A stretch of DNA of 64,000 bases from Caprella mutica (GCA_947561585.1 CANNZV010001442.1:186001-250000), one strand, 5' to 3'. Positions 1 to 13,030 are shown, numbered from the stretch's first letter. The notes: generated by a model from the sequence alone, not told the origin. Made by a program: numbers and translations.

Positions 1-1984
1 TAATAGAGTTAACACAGTTACTGCTCTCAATATACAAACTAATAGTTACCACAGTTACTGCTCTCAATATACAAACTAATAGAGTTACCACAGTTACTGC
101 TCTCAATATACAAACTAATAGTTACCACAGTTACTGCTCTCAATATACAAACTAATAGAGTTACCACAGTTACTGCTCTCAATATACAAACTAATAGTTA
201 CCACAGTTACTGCTCTCAATATACAAACTAATAGAGTTAACACAGTTACTGCTCTCAATATACAAACTAATAGTTACCACAGTTACTGCTCTCAATATAC
301 AAACTAATAGAGTTAACACAGTTACTGCTCTCAATATACAAACTAATAGAGTTAACACAGTTACTGCTCTCAATATACAAACTAATAGAGTTAACACAGT
401 TACTGCTCTCAATATACAAACTAATAGAGTTACCACAGTTACTACTCTCAATATACAAACTAATAGAGTTACCACAGTTACTGCTCTCAATATACAAACT
501 AATAGAGTTAACACAGTTACTGCTCTCAATATACAAACTAATAGAGTTACCACAGTTACTGCTCTCAATATACAAACTAATAGAGTTACCACAGTTACTG
601 CTCTCAATATACAAACTAATAGAGTTAACACAGTTACTGCTCTCAATATACAAACTAATAGAGTTAACACAGTTACTGCTCTCAATATACAAACTAATAG
701 AGTTAACACAGTTACTGCTCTCAATATACAAACTAATAGAGTTAACACAGTTACTGCTCTCAATATACAAACTAATAGTTACCACAGTTACTGCTCTCAA
801 TATACAAACTAATAGAGTTACCACAGTTACTGCTCTCAATATACAAACTAATAGAGTTAACACAGTTACTGCTCTCAATATACAAACTAATAGAGTTAAC
901 ACAGTTACTGCTCTCAATATACAAACTAATAGAGTTAACACAGTTACTGCTCTCAATATACAAACTAATAGTTACCACAGTTACTGCTCTCAATATACAA
1001 ACTAATAGAGTTACCACAGTTACTGCTCTCAATATACAAACTAATAGTTACCACAGTTACTGCTCTCAATATACAAACTAATAGAGTTACCACAGTTACT
1101 GCTCTCAATATACAAACTAATAGTTACCACAGTTACTGCTCTCAATATACAAACTAATAGAGTTACCACAGTTACTGCTCTCAATATACAAACTAATAGT
1201 TACCACAGTTACTGCTCTCAATATACAAACTAATAGTTAACACAGTTACTGCTCTCAATATACAAACTAATAGAGTTACCACAGTTACTGCTCTCAATAT
1301 ACAAACTAATAGAGTTAAAACAGTTACTGCTCTCAATATACAAACTAATAGAGTTACCACAGTTACTGCTCTCAATATACAAACTAATAGAGTTACCACA
1401 GTTACTGCTCTCAATATACAAACTAATAGAGTTACCACAGTTACTGCTCTCAATATACAAACTAATAGAGTTACCACAGTTACTGCTCTCAATATACAAA
1501 CTAATAGAGTTAAAACAGTTACTGCTCTCAATATACAAACTAATAGAGTTACCACAGTTACTGCTCTCAATATACAAACTAATAGAGTTACCACAGTTAT
1601 TGCTCTCAATAAACAAACTAATAGTTACCACAGTTACTGCTCTCAATATACAAACTAATAGAGTTACCACAGTTACTGCTCTCAATATACAAACTAATAG
1701 AGTTACCACAGTTACTGCTCTCAATATACAAACTAATAGAGTTACCACAGTTATTGCTCTCAATAAACAAACTAATAGTTACCACAGTTACTGCTCTCAA
1801 TATACAAACTAATAGAGTTACCACAGTTATTGCTCTCAATAAACAAACTAATAGTTACCACAGTTACTGCTCTCAATATACAAACTAATAGAGTTACCAC
1901 AGTTACTGCTCTCAATATACAAACTAATAGAGTTACCACAGTTACTGCTCTCAATATACAAACTAATAGTTAACACAGTTACTG
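1..1984. repeat. 39-bp minisatellite array
   Basis: About 50 head-to-tail copies of a unit that starts TAATAGAGTTACCACAGTTA and ends CTCAATATACAAAC. Full units are 39 bp. Shorter 37-bp units lack the AG of TAATAGAG. Common single-base variants are ACC/AAC/AAA in the middle and TATAC/AAAC near the end. The array runs off the left edge of the window. Because 39 is divisible by three, runs of full units stay open in several frames and give repetitive pseudo-proteins; each 37-bp unit shifts the frame. I treat these open frames as non-coding. Confidence 0.97.
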
Positions 1985-2426
1985 AAATATAGACATGTAG
2001 TGGTTACAGCAGGAAAAAAGGGGTTAATTGTGATATAATAAGTAATCACTAACAATGGGTTTGAATTATTTTAATCTAGGTATAAATTTCTAGATGTATG
2101 AAGATACACGTGTTATATTCAGATACAAATGATTTAATTAGATATAACTGTAATGTAGCTACAACTCACTGTAGTTTATATCACTCAAACCTAATAAATG
2201 GTAGAAATATATCTTTATTTTTTGAGAGTTTCCGTTTATTGCTTTCGAATGTTTAGTTAACCCTTTATCACCTGACAGTGCCATCTCGACCACAAGGTGA
2301 TAACACTAAGGTTAACATATATTAGCTGCTAAGGTTAACAGCTGACTTTAACCTTAGTAGCTACAACCTATATATAGTTTATAATGAGCTATAGATAAGG
2401 TAACTGACTAACTGTAACTGAGATAA
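1985..2426. other. AT-rich spacer, no gene seen
   Basis: Sequence between two arrays. It contains short partly palindromic pieces around GGTTAACAGCTGACTTTAACC near 2310-2355 but no open frame of note and no recognisable element. Confidence 0.6.
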
Positions 2427-2665
2427 GGAGAACACAGTTAGATGTTAGGTGAACACAGTTAGATGTTAGGAGAACACAGTTAGATGTTAGGTGAACACAG
2501 TTAGATGTTAGGAGAACACAGTTAGATGTTAGGTGAACACAGTTAGATGTTAGGAGAACACAGTTAGATGTTAGGAGAACACAGTTAGATGTTAGGAGAA
2601 CACAGTTAGATGTTAGGTGAACACAGTTAGATGTTAGGTGAACACAGTTAGATGTTAGGTGAACA
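2427..2665. repeat. 21-bp minisatellite array
   Basis: About eleven copies of GAACACAGTTAGATGTTAGG followed by T or A. The final base alternates between T and A without strict order. The word ACACAGTTA is shared with the 39-bp array on its left, so the two arrays may be related, but the rest of the unit differs. Confidence 0.95.
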
Positions 2666-2749
2666 CAGATGTCACAGTTTTAGTCAACTTTTAAAATTAA
2701 TTGAATACTTTGAATGAAATAATTAAATAGATGAAAGATTCTGTAAGGT

Positions 2750-3172
2750 ACTGGACAATGTAGCACTGGCTGTAGTGCATTGTACTGGGCACTGGCTGTA
2801 GTGCATTGTACTGGGCACTGGCTGTAGTGCATTGTACTGGGCACTGGCTGTAGTGCATTGTACTGGGCACTGTAGCACCGGCTGTGGTGCATTGTACTGG
2901 ACACTGTAGCACTGGCTGTGGTGCATTGTACTGGACACTGTAGCACTGGCTGTGGTGCATTGTACTGGACACTGTAGCACTGGCTGTGGTGCATTGTACT
3001 GGACACTGTAGCACTGGCTGTGGTGCATTGTACTGGACAATGTAGCACTGGCTGTGGTGCATTGTACTGGGCACTGTAGCACCGGCTGCAGTGCATTGTA
3101 TTGGACACTGTAACACTGGCTGTAGTGCATTGTACTGGACACTGTAGCACTGGCTGTAGTGCATTGTTTTTG
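2750..3172. repeat. 34/26-bp minisatellite array
   Basis: Copies of a unit beginning ACTGGCTGTAGTGCATTGTA. Long units of 34 bp end in CTGGACACTGTAGC; short units of 26 bp lack the TACTGTAGC-type tail. TGTAGTGCAT and TGTGGTGCAT variants are segregated in blocks, which suggests block-wise expansion. Frames open on the minus strand are repeat translations (Cys/Pro/Ala-rich) and are not called as genes. Confidence 0.95.
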
Positions 3173-3715
3173 CCCGATTCAAGAGGGAAATGAAGAGGTG
3201 ATAGTCAATGAAATACACCAATAGCAAAAAATCTAAAACATAAAATTTCAACAGCATGTAATTATAGCATGTAAATTACTAGTCTTTGAAAAAAAAAAAT
3301 GAAAGGAATATTGTAAAATAAAAAACAGAAATAGCTACAGTCACGATAACAAAATATATATATATTTTTTCTCGTTTTTTTATCTCTATGTCGTGGTGGG
3401 AGTAAAAACATGGTAAATACAGTATTTACCATGCGGGGGAGTTATATGGAATCGAATTCTCCATCTTTGCAATATATTATTCCTTCATGTTATATATATA
3501 ATATTTAATAATAGAATTTTCCATGTTTGCAATACATTATTCCTTTATGTTCAGTTTTTTATACTCACTCTGAAGTCTTTATTAATTTATCCTTTCAATT
3601 TATATTGTTTAGAGATTGGAAGGTTATATAAATAAATATGATAATATTTAATAATAATAGAACAATATTCGTGCCTGTAGAGTAAATAGAAAATATGCAT
3701 GCATAACATTTGGCT

Positions 3716-3907
3716 CGGGTAACTGAATAGATACACATTAGGGTAACTGAATAGATACACATTAGGGTAACTGAATAGATACACATTAGGGTAACTGAAT
3801 AGATACACATTAGGGTAACTGAATAGATACACATTAGGGTAACTGAATAGATACACATTAGGGTAACTGAATAGATACACATTAGGGTAACTGAATAGAT
3901 ACACATT
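3716..3907. repeat. 24-bp minisatellite array
   Basis: Eight near-identical copies of GGGTAACTGAATAGATACAC followed by ATTA. The copies are almost perfectly homogeneous, which suggests recent expansion. Confidence 0.96.
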
Positions 3908-4029
3908 GAGTTAAGAAACAGGATGCTTTTTATTTCAATGCTTTAATAGTTTGATAAATAGTGAAGATAATCTATTGACATTCCCCACAAAATAAGAAAT
4001 AAAGTAGACCTAAAACAATATGCATATTT

Positions 4030-4516
4030 TCGTATTTATTTAGGATATGTATGTTTTCATGTCTATTTAAGATATGAATATTTTCATATCTATTTAAGAT
4101 ATGAATGTTTTCATGTCTATTTAAGATATAAATGTTTTCATATCTATTTAAGATATGTATGTTTTCATATCTATTTAAGATATGAATGTTTCATTGTCTA
4201 TTTAAGATATGAATGTTTTCATATCTATTTAAGATATGAATATTTTCATATCTATTTAAGATATGAATGTTTCATTGTCTATTTAAGATATGAATGTTTT
4301 CATATCTATTTAAGATATGAATATTTTCATATCTATTTAAGATATGAATGTTTCATTGTCTATTTAAGATATGAATATTTTCATATCTATTTAAGATATG
4401 AATGTTTCATTGTCTATTTAAGATATGAATGTTTTCATGTCTATTTAAGATATGAATGTTTTCATGTCTATTTAAGATATGTATGTTTTCATATCTATTT
4501 AAGATATGTATGTTTC
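4030..4516. repeat. 26/27-bp minisatellite array
   Basis: About eighteen copies of TATTTAAGATATGAATGTTT followed by TCATATC or CATTGTC. A higher-order pattern is visible between 4180 and 4390, where groups of units with TTTCATTGTC recur every two to three copies. Confidence 0.94.
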
Positions 4517-5784
4517 AATACTTATTCAACATATGTATAATTTCATATATATTAATATTGGAGAGAAAGAGTACAAGTTACACAAAGTATTTACAGAAAT
4601 ACTTACAAATTTAACTATTATTTTAATTACATCAGTTACTAATCGTCTAACTTGAAAATCATTATTACAATCCCTAAACTATGCTGACACTATTTAACTC
4701 CCTGGCCACCACAGCACGTTGCTCAGCACAGTCACTTGCTGGTGGCAGAGTAAAAGCTCTAGAGCTAAAGATTGATGAGTCGCTGCTCACCACCAACTAA
4801 CTGTAATTAGAAGCTATTCAATTGCTCTCGAGATTAGAGAACTATCCCCATGCGATGTGATAAACAGTCTTAACATTTTAGGGAGTTGTTATATAGTGTT
4901 TATATAATAGTAGCGACCAGTGTTACTTCCCGTTAAAAACAACGGGTCTTCGATAGTATTATATTAACTTTTGGTATATACTATTTTTTTTTTCAAGAAA
5001 GCTGATACCTACTGCATTATATAAATAAAATACATATAAAGAATGGAATAGAAACATGGTCATTTGAATTCCATATCAATATATTCTCGTGCATACCATG
5101 GTTAAATTCTTATTCTTTAATACCCGTCGTGTAAAAGCGGACACCAAAAAATAAATAAACGACGGGTATGAATAGGATAGATGTATATATGTGCGTAAGT
5201 AACTAAGTACATTAATTCATTACCAGAGCGTTCTTAAGAATATATATAAGATTATATAGAAATGATCGGTATACTAAATAATATAAAAATGCGACATATA
5301 AGTGAATCGAAAAAAAGATGTGTTATTTACAAATACAGTTTATAAGTTTGTTAAATAAATAAAAACAATAATGGGTACACAACTAAACAGCATGAGTAAT
5401 TTAAAAACAAATACCGGATTTACCAGTCTGTACGAATAAACACTTCAATGGAACGAAGGAAAAACCGTACTACAGTTCTAGGAAGATAGTAGGGACAAAT
5501 CCCCAATAAAGGACAGGTTTAATCCTGCTACACCGATCAGAAACACATTGCTAGCTATACACACACATGTGACTGTATAGGAACATTTTATGTCTAGTAA
5601 TTTAACATATGTAATCTAATAAGCTGTATAAAGACACATCTCGAGTAAATAAACATGTAAATACATTACGGAAATTAGGCTCTACAGCAGATGTTACACG
5701 GAAAGTGATAGCCAATGAGACAGCGCCATCACACGGAGAGTCATTGCATCAATTGACTGAGGGGTCCTTGGATTATTCTATACA
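4517..5784. other. Unique-looking AT-rich DNA, no gene seen
   Basis: No exon with plausible splice sites or protein similarity was seen on either strand. A small inverted pair, ACGGGTATGAATA near 5162 and TACCCGTCGT near 5121, brackets about 40 bp. A single copy of the 40-bp unit that forms an array at 47.2 kb (GACAGCGCCATCACA) lies at about 5708-5745. Confidence 0.5.
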
Positions 5785-6955
5785 ATTATCCTCCATAGGA
5801 ATAATTACCTGCAATAATATCCTCCATAGGAATAATTTACTGCAATAATATCCTATGGTGATATCCTCCATAGGAATAATTTCCTGTAATAATATCCTAT
5901 GGTGATATCCTCCATAGGAATAATTTACTGCAATAATATCCTATGGTGATATCCTCCATAGGAATAATTTACTGCAATAATATCCTATGGTGATATCCTC
6001 CATAGGAATAATTTACTGCAATAATATCCTATGGTGATATCCTCCATAGGAATAATTTACTGAAATAATATCCTATGGTGATATCCTCCATAGGAATAAT
6101 TTACTGCGATAATATCCTATGGTGATATCCTCCATAGGAATAATTTACTGAAATAATATCCTATGGTGATATCCTCCATAGGAATAATTTACTGCAATAA
6201 TATCCTATGGTGATATCCTCCATAGGAATAATTTACTGCAATAATATCCTATGGTGATATCCTCCATAGGAATAATTTACTGAAATAATATCCTATGGTG
6301 ATATCCTCCATAGGAATAATTTACTGCGATAATATCCTATGGTGATATCCTCCATAGGAATAATTTACTGAAATAATATCCTATGGTGATATCCTCCATA
6401 GGAATAATTTACTGCAATAATATCCTATGGTGATATCCTCCATAGGAATAATTTACTGCAATAATATCCTATGGTGATATCCTCCATAGGAATAATTTAC
6501 TGCAATAATATCCTATGGTGATATCCTCCATAGGAATAATTTCCTGTAATAATATCCTATGGTGATATCCTCCATAGGAATAATTTACTGTAATAATATC
6601 CTATGGTGATATCCTCCATAGGAATAATTTACTGCAATAATATCCTATGGTGATATCCTCCATAGGAATAATTTACTGCAATAATATCCTATGGTGATAT
6701 CCTCCATAGGAATAATTTACTGCAATAATATCCTATGGTGATATCCTCCATAGGAATAATTTACTGCAATAATATCCTATGGTGATATCCTCCATAGGAA
6801 TAATTTACTGCAATAATATCCTATGGTGATATCCTCCATAGGAATAATTTACTGCAATAATATCCTATGGTGATATCCTCCATAGGAACAATTCACTGCA
6901 ATAATATCCTATGGTGATATCCTCCATAGGAATAATTCACTGTAATAATATCAAT
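5785..6955. repeat. 44-bp hairpin-forming minisatellite array
   Basis: About 26 copies of a 44-bp unit beginning ATCCTCCATAGGAATAATTT and ending AATATCCTATGGTGAT. Each unit holds the complementary words CCATAGGA and TCCTATGG separated by about 20 bases, so every repeat can fold into a short stem-loop. Variants ACTGCAATAA, ACTGAAATAA, ACTGCGATAA and CCTGTAATAA recur in the same order around 6050-6140 and 6270-6390, evidence for duplication of multi-unit blocks. Confidence 0.96.
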
Positions 6956-7188
6956 GCGTTAAAATAACTGCTGTGAACATTCAAGTGCTATTAATATCAA
7001 ATAGATTTATTTTATAGTTAAATTGAAAGATTATACGATATTTAAATAGAGTTGTTGTATACGTGTTTTTAAAGTATGTAAAGTTAACTGTATAGCTAGT
7101 TATATCACGCCCACGTTAACTGTAACGCTACCGTTCACTTACCTTCAAAACTAGAAATTAACTAATGATATAAGAATATAAGTTATAT

Positions 7189-7357
7189 AGGTGTGACAAT
7201 ATGCTTTTTAAATCATATATATTAAGAATATCACAGACGAAATGAAATGGTATCAGATAATATACCGCTGGTGTAGAACGATCCAATACTGTTTAATTCT
7301 CTCCGTCTATAATATCTTCGGGATCCAAGATTTTAAAAGCATATTGTCGCAGCCCTA
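7189..7357. mobile_element. MITE family B, copy 1
   Basis: A 169-bp element with ends reading TAGGTGTGACAATATGC and, inverted, GCATATTGTCGCAGCCCTA. The interior carries the family core GACGAAATGAAATGGTATC, TATACCGCTGG, and CCGTCTATAATATCTT. Related copies occur at 15736, 22595, 30750 and 32644. The short length, lack of coding capacity, inverted ends and TA at both borders fit a Tc1/mariner-type MITE. Confidence 0.85.
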
Positions 7358-7930
7358 GGTATTATTAACGGCTTCATGATTTAAGTCACAAATTGAATTT
7401 AACTCAAGATTATCCTTGTGACACTTATTATTTTATAAGGTTTAGTGTTTATACAAGGGATTGGATTCCCTTGCTTCCTCGTTCTTATAGTGATAATTAA
7501 TTCATACATTGTAACATTGATTGTAGTAAACACAAACCAAGGTACGTACTTCAGGTTTAATTATAAAAAGTAGACACTGTGTGACCCAAAATGTAACTAA
7601 ATACTTAATGAAGACTTAATTATAATTTATTCATTATAATTACGATAGTACAAGCTGGTTATCTGATAGAAACAGTGAGTGATAATTAAATGCTTTAAAT
7701 TAGAAGATTAAATAAATGTGTTTTGAAAGTGAATTAGTTGATCGGTAGGTATTTAATTTAATAACTATTTATTTATTTATTCAGGAAGACTCATCTCTAA
7801 TCACTTTGTCATCAAAATAATAAATACTTAGCAAACCTCTATAAAATATTTTAAATATGACTCAATGGGTATTTTTGATGATTTAACAAAATCTCCTAGC
7901 AGTGGTGAATCATACCTGTTCTAATTAAGA

Positions 7931-8113
7931 GTTGGGGGTAAATTTCGAGTTATTGAACGGTTTCACATGTACGTTAATTATTACTTAATTCGTTTAATAC
8001 AACTGGTATTGATGATAAGGTATCATGGATCTCAAATGAAATGAAAGTTGAATAATTATTGTATACTATTTTCCTGTATTAACGAAAAGGTAGAACTGCA
8101 CGATAACTCGGAA
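7931..8113. mobile_element. Palindromic MITE family A, degenerate copy
   Basis: Left end GGGGTAAATTTCGAGTTATT and right end GCACGATAACTCGGAA are complementary over roughly 30 bp with mismatches. The arms match the family A ends described at 48092 but the interior is diverged, so this is an old copy. Confidence 0.6.
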
Positions 8114-8180
8114 GGTGTATAAAATGGACAGTGCAAGTTTGAAGGTGAACCCATACCTTAAAAACTGTTAAAATTATGTT

Positions 8181-8346
8181 AGGGGGGTAAATTTCGAATT
8201 ATCGGTCGGTACTAGATCTTCGGTTATATAAGAAAAAACAATATAAAATTGCTATTATTACACAGTGCTATCTAATAACAATTTTTATATTGTTTTTCTT
8301 ATATGACCGAAGATGTAGTACTGACCGATAATTCGGAACTAACCCT
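8181..8346. mobile_element. Palindromic MITE family A
   Basis: Arms starting GGGGGGTAAATTTCGAATTA and ending ATTCGGAACTAACCCT are complementary over about 65-70 bp, including AATATAAAATTG/CAATTTTTATATT. The element is an almost complete hairpin with a loop near 8255. It has no coding capacity. Confidence 0.85.
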
Positions 8347-8659
8347 AATAAATTGATAAAGATAACGAATAAAAAATATAATTATATTCTACTAGAAACG
8401 ATACTGTGAAGAATGCTAATATTTTCGAACCTCGAATTTTATGACACCAAAATAAGAGTTATGTAACTAGAGTAACGCTCCTAGCATGCAAATTCTACAT
8501 ATTGTGATAATAATCATTATTATTATTGCTATAGCTACAAGGGAGTTGATGTTATTTCCTACTAACTAGACTACCAACCTTGAAAGCATTCATTTTTGCC
8601 ACCCTCTATTATATGTTCCACTTAGTTACTAGCAAGGTGCTTGCTTCGCAAAGCTATGG

Positions 8660-8885
8660 GGCCATTGAAAGCTATTGTCAACGTTTTTAGTTATTTATGA
8701 ACGTTTTCGAAGTTTATTTTTTACTTTTTACAAACGTTTTTACAGATATTTATGAACGTTTTAAAGGACTATAACTTTAAAAAACATTTTTGTCTTATAG
8801 GTATTTTACTATTTACAAACGTTTTAGAAAGCATTTTACTATTTACAAACGTTTTTTTGAGGTATTTATAAGAACGTCCACTTGA
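8660..8885. repeat. Diverged ACGTTTT-rich repeats
   Basis: Imperfect repeats built from AACGTTTT and ATTTATGAACGTTTT or TATTTACAAACGTTTT with irregular spacing of 20-40 bp. This looks like an old, decayed tandem array. Confidence 0.6.
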
Positions 8886-9046
8886 GAATTGAGTTCAGCA
8901 AAGGATGTAGTAACGTCTGCTTCAGTCTATTCAGAAGCTCATGGATGTAGAATAACTACTCGGTGCCTACGATGACCTACTGCGGATAATGATGAACGTG
9001 ACAAAACACACTAAACTCACGAGTGGAAAAAACAAAAGGAAGAGGG

Positions 9047-9702
9047 TGGAATATTATTTGTATTGACTGTAAATAGATATTGTATGAATGTTTTTCACCG
9101 TAAGAGTTCATCCCTAGTGGAATATTATTTGTATTGACTGTAAATAGATATTGTATGAATGTTCTTCACCGTAAGAGTTCATCCCTAGTGGAATATTATT
9201 TGTATTGACTGTAAATAGATATTGTATGAATGTTCTTCACCGTAAGAGTTCATCCCTAGTGGAATATTATTTGTACTGACTGTAAATAGATATTGTATGA
9301 ATGTTCTTCACCGTAAGAGTTCATCCCTAGTGGAATATTATTTGTATTGACTGTAAATAGATATTGTATGAATGTTCTTCACCGTAAGAGTTCATCCCTA
9401 GTGGAATATTATTTGTATTTACTGTAAATAGATATTGTATGAATGTTCTTCACCGTAAGAGTTCATCCCTAGTGGAATATTATTTGTATTGACTGTAAAT
9501 AGATATTGTATGAATGTTCTTCACCGTAAGAGTTCATCCCTAGTGGAATATTATTTGTATTGACTGTAAATAGATATTGTATGAATGTTCTTCACCGTAA
9601 GAGTTCATCCCTAGTGGAATATTATTTGTATTGACTGTAAATAGATATTGTATGAATGTTCTTCACCGTAAGAGTTCCTCCTAGTGGAATATTATTTGTA
9701 TC
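9047..9702 (+). repeat. 71-bp satellite array 1
   Basis: Nine copies of a 71-bp unit beginning TGGAATATTATTTGTATTGA, then CTGTAAATAGATATTGTATG, ending in CACCGTAAGAGTTCATCCCTAG. Copies differ by only a few bases (first copy has TTTTTC for TTCTTC). The same unit forms arrays at 33.3 kb (same strand) and 44.8 kb (opposite strand). Confidence 0.97.
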
Positions 9703-10240
9703 TACTTTCAGAGAAAAATCACTGATTTTCAGAACTTTTTATCATCATTTGTAATATTTTAAAATTGTTCTAAATTCATTAAAAAATTAAAATATTTAAA
9801 CACTGAAAATCACCCCTTTCTGCAAAACTGATGAGAGTTCGTGAAGATCAATAATATCAGCAATTTAAAATGCCTTAAAAAGAGTGAGGTTAGAATGACC
9901 TTAAAGTTCAAGGTTTTTCCAGCTCACTTTGATGATTTGTGACCTCTAAGGTTAGTCTGACATGTTAACTATAAACTAATATTTATTACCATGCCATTTA
10001 TATATGAAAAAAGAGGGCAAGTGAAAAATTCGTATTAAATTCATGTGTAGAGAGAATGATGTAATATAACGACAAAAATATCTAAATCCTATTAATATAA
10101 ATCATACTTTAAATTGCAAATACACCAATATCAATTTCATCATCAAAAAGTTTCATTGTGATAATTCTTATAGTGGTCACACTTTGTACAAAAACTGATT
10201 TGCTGAATGACTAAGGGTTACAGATATATTATGCAAATAA
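9703..10240. other. AT-rich spacer, no gene seen
   Basis: No recognised repeat or exon. Contains one copy of GTGAGGTTAGAATGACCTTAA-like sequence with no partner in the window that I noticed. Confidence 0.5.
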
Positions 10241-10249
10241 TATATATAA

Positions 10250-12240
10250 TTGAATAATTGAGTATTTTGGAGTAGCTACTTATTACAATAGGGGAAGCTC
10301 AGAGTTACCATGATGTTTTCAAGTGGGAAAAATTATGTTAATATTTCAAAGTAGAAAAAATGATGGTATTTTTAAATGGAAAAACTTCACCTGTGGGCTA
10401 AATTTTTCTTTTAAAATAATTTAAATTGTGGTGACCTGGGTTCAGCAAGTTTGGAGGCCAATCTGAACCCAAATTTAGACTCTTGAGATCTCTGAGTGAG
10501 ATTTTAAATTATTTCCTATGTTACCACTAATTTTGCTGTGGGAGATTCAGAAAAATTGAAGATCTCCAAGAGCAATTCAGTGCAAATAATCAAATCTGTT
10601 ACTAAAACCTAGAGTAACTATTTCAAATTGAAATCTCTGTGAGTCAAAGACACATTCTGCGGAATGGTTTTAATTAACTAAATCAAATAAATCACATACC
10701 TACCTGAATTTTATTTACTGATAATTTACAAGAATTTTATTATTCGTTGGTTAACAAATTCAGAAAGGCAAATAAGAATGATATATTACAGAACATTAAT
10801 GATTGATTAATTCAATCCGTTTCTAACTTTCTTCAATTTGCAATTAGGATTCTTTCTTTACTGACATAAATTGTTGAAAATATAATATGCTATAACTAAT
10901 GATAGTCTGTTATAGCTTGAACTATATTATATATTGTGCATATGTGATCACCAGTCTGCAGAACATCTGACATTTTTTAACATTTGCTGTGCGAACAATT
11001 CTTAAATTTCTCTTACATTTACATGTATTAGTCTATTGTACTGAGAAAAGAAGCCAAAATGGAATATTTCTTGGAAAAGACTTTACCAGTTCCTGCAGTC
11101 TGGGATGATCATTGCGCAAGTTAGTGTGCCAGAGCAAGTAGCAACAAAGATTTATATTATTGAGAAAGATTATTCCAAATTCCAATCTGCTGAAAAGTTA
11201 ATATTAGCTACAGTATTTTTGATGGGTAGGTACCATGTGTAAGAGTATGTCAGTTAAAAACAATTAATTAGCTTACATTTCTCAAAAGGTCAAATTTCAG
11301 ATATGTGTAGTGCAATTGACTTGAAATTTTGAATTAATTCCTATGTTCCCAAACTGTATTTCATGGTAAATTCCACCAACTTGTCCCAGTCTGTAATTGG
11401 TGCACAAAATTCCACTGACTTTGTGAAAACGCTGAAAAAATCCACCATAAATTTCTAAGAATTTGGCTGATCCACCAACATTTTCCCATTTTTCAACCGA
11501 AAATTAAAGGTAACATTGGAAAAAATAGCTAAAAATCTATCAACTTTGTCAATTGTCAGAATATTATTTTCAAAAGAAAATTTTTTACTATGAAATTATT
11601 CTTATGTTACCATTAATTTTCGGTGGATAAATGGGAAAAATGTTGGTGGATGATGAATCAGCCAAATTGTTGGTGGATTTTTTCAACTTTTTGAAAAAGA
11701 CTCAAAAAGGTCAGTGTGGTTCTATCTTTTTCTATGCACCAAATACAGATCCAGTCTGTATTTCGTGGTAAATTCCACCAACATGTCGGTGGAATTTTTC
11801 CCCTTTGAAAATAATATTCTGTCAAAGTCGGTGAAAATTTAGCTATTTATTCCAATGTTACCATTAATTTTCGGTGGATAATTTGGGAAAATGTTGGTGG
11901 ATCAGCCAAATTACTGAAAATTTATGGTGGATTTTTTCAGCTTTTTGAAAAAGTCAGTGGGATTTTATGCACCAAATCCAAGTAATAAAGCATGTCCAAA
12001 CTCGCCATTTTAATGGCGAGTTTGTGACAGTTATTTTGAGCCCTTCAATTGCAAATGGCGAGTTTTATCTATTTTTCTCCTATGCTACAATGTTATTTTG
12101 GAGAGAATTTATGAAAATTTGATCATTTTGGAGAGAATTTGTTGAATTTTGGAGAGAGCTGGAGAGACAAATGGCGAGTTTATGAGATATACTATTTTAC
12201 TTGGCACCAAATACAGACTGGATACAGTCTACAGACAGGT
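10250..12240. mobile_element. Foldback-like composite element, left copy
   Basis: Several internal inverted pairs. AATGGTAACATTGG/CCAATGTTACCATT-type words and TTTTCGGTGGATAA face their complements on both sides of 11540-11700, with TGTTGGTGGAT repeated. At 11995-12185 a block reads AAACTCGCCATTTTAATGGC, TTGAGCCCTTCAATTGCAAA and TTTTGGAGAGAATTT; the same block occurs at 56853-57055 and inverted at 58030-58675. CCAGTCTGTA-type words bound sub-blocks. There is no transposase. I infer nested or composite foldback elements; exact borders are uncertain. Confidence 0.55.
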
Positions 12241-12413
12241 ATGTTCCCATCATCTTAATGATCCCATGTTAATTAACTTAATTTTGGCTTGAAATCTTCA
12301 CAAATGAGCTAAAATTGGCTTTGAAAGCCTTTGATCAGTTGCTCAGAATATTTGTGAAATTTTGTCTTACACATTTGACAGCCTTTGGAACATGGGATGG
12401 GCTACAGATAAAT

Positions 12414-12484
12414 AAACAGGTATTTAAACAGATAAATAAAATAAACAGGTATTTAAACAGATAAATAAAATAAACAGGTATTTA
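12414..12484. repeat. Short 28-bp tandem repeat
   Basis: About two and a half copies of ACAGGTATTTAAACAGATAA followed by ATAAAATA. Confidence 0.85.
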
Positions 12485-12513
12485 TGAATTATGGTAATTA
12501 TAAATTTATAATA

Positions 12514-12739
12514 GGTAGGGTATATCTAAATTATCGGTAAGTTCCAATTTTCAGACGCATAAGAAAAAATATAATAAATATTAATATTTATTGGTATCCG
12601 TGATACCTGCAGGTATCATGGATACCAATAAAAATAATTTAATAATACCTAATTATAAATTATAATTCATTTTTATGAAATTTTTTCTTGTGTCTGAAAA
12701 TCGAATGCGGAACTGACCAATAATTAAGAACCTCTCCTA
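12514..12739. mobile_element. Palindromic MITE family A with ATACC palindrome core
   Basis: Ends are the family A type: AAATTATCGGTAAGTTCC on the left and GGAACTGACCAATAATTAAG on the right. The centre holds the family's second signature, a palindrome TTGGTATCC(G)TGATACCTGCA followed by its complement GGTATCATGGATACCAA. The right half carries an extra roughly 60 bp of AT-rich sequence. Confidence 0.85.
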
Positions 12740-13030
12740 ATTAATAACAATTACATCAATTTTAAATTTTGTAATAAATACTTTTGGAAGAGAATGAATA
12801 TATGTGATCAATTTACCAGTTTCTACAAACTGGTGAAATTAAATAGAGTTTTTATTTATCTTCAGATCTAAGGTGCACCGTGTAGGTACAATCAATTCTA
12901 ACCTTGAAAGAAAGGCACACTACATTCATATAAAAAGTGTGACCCAGCAACGTGTTATAGTAGTTACGCCAGTCAAACCTTGACATTAATGAATAAAAAT
13001 AATCTTCTGAAATCCTAAAGACACACTTAC

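Noticed and set aside
191..1954. Long open frames with repeated RAVTVLTLLVCIL or SSNCVNSISLYIE
   Set aside because: They are translations of the 39-bp tandem array in different frames; no start context, splice sites or non-repetitive part.
2680..3257. Cys-rich repeated frames that look like a secreted repeat protein
   Set aside because: All three minus-strand frames are open and repeat the same unit, as expected of a minisatellite.
3716..3907. Telomere-like TTAGGG words
   Set aside because: TTAGGG appears once per 24-bp unit, not as uninterrupted hexamers or the insect TTAGG pentamer.
1..6955. CRISPR-like arrays (regular repeats)
   Set aside because: Units are contiguous with no unique spacers, and the genes show this is a eukaryotic genome.
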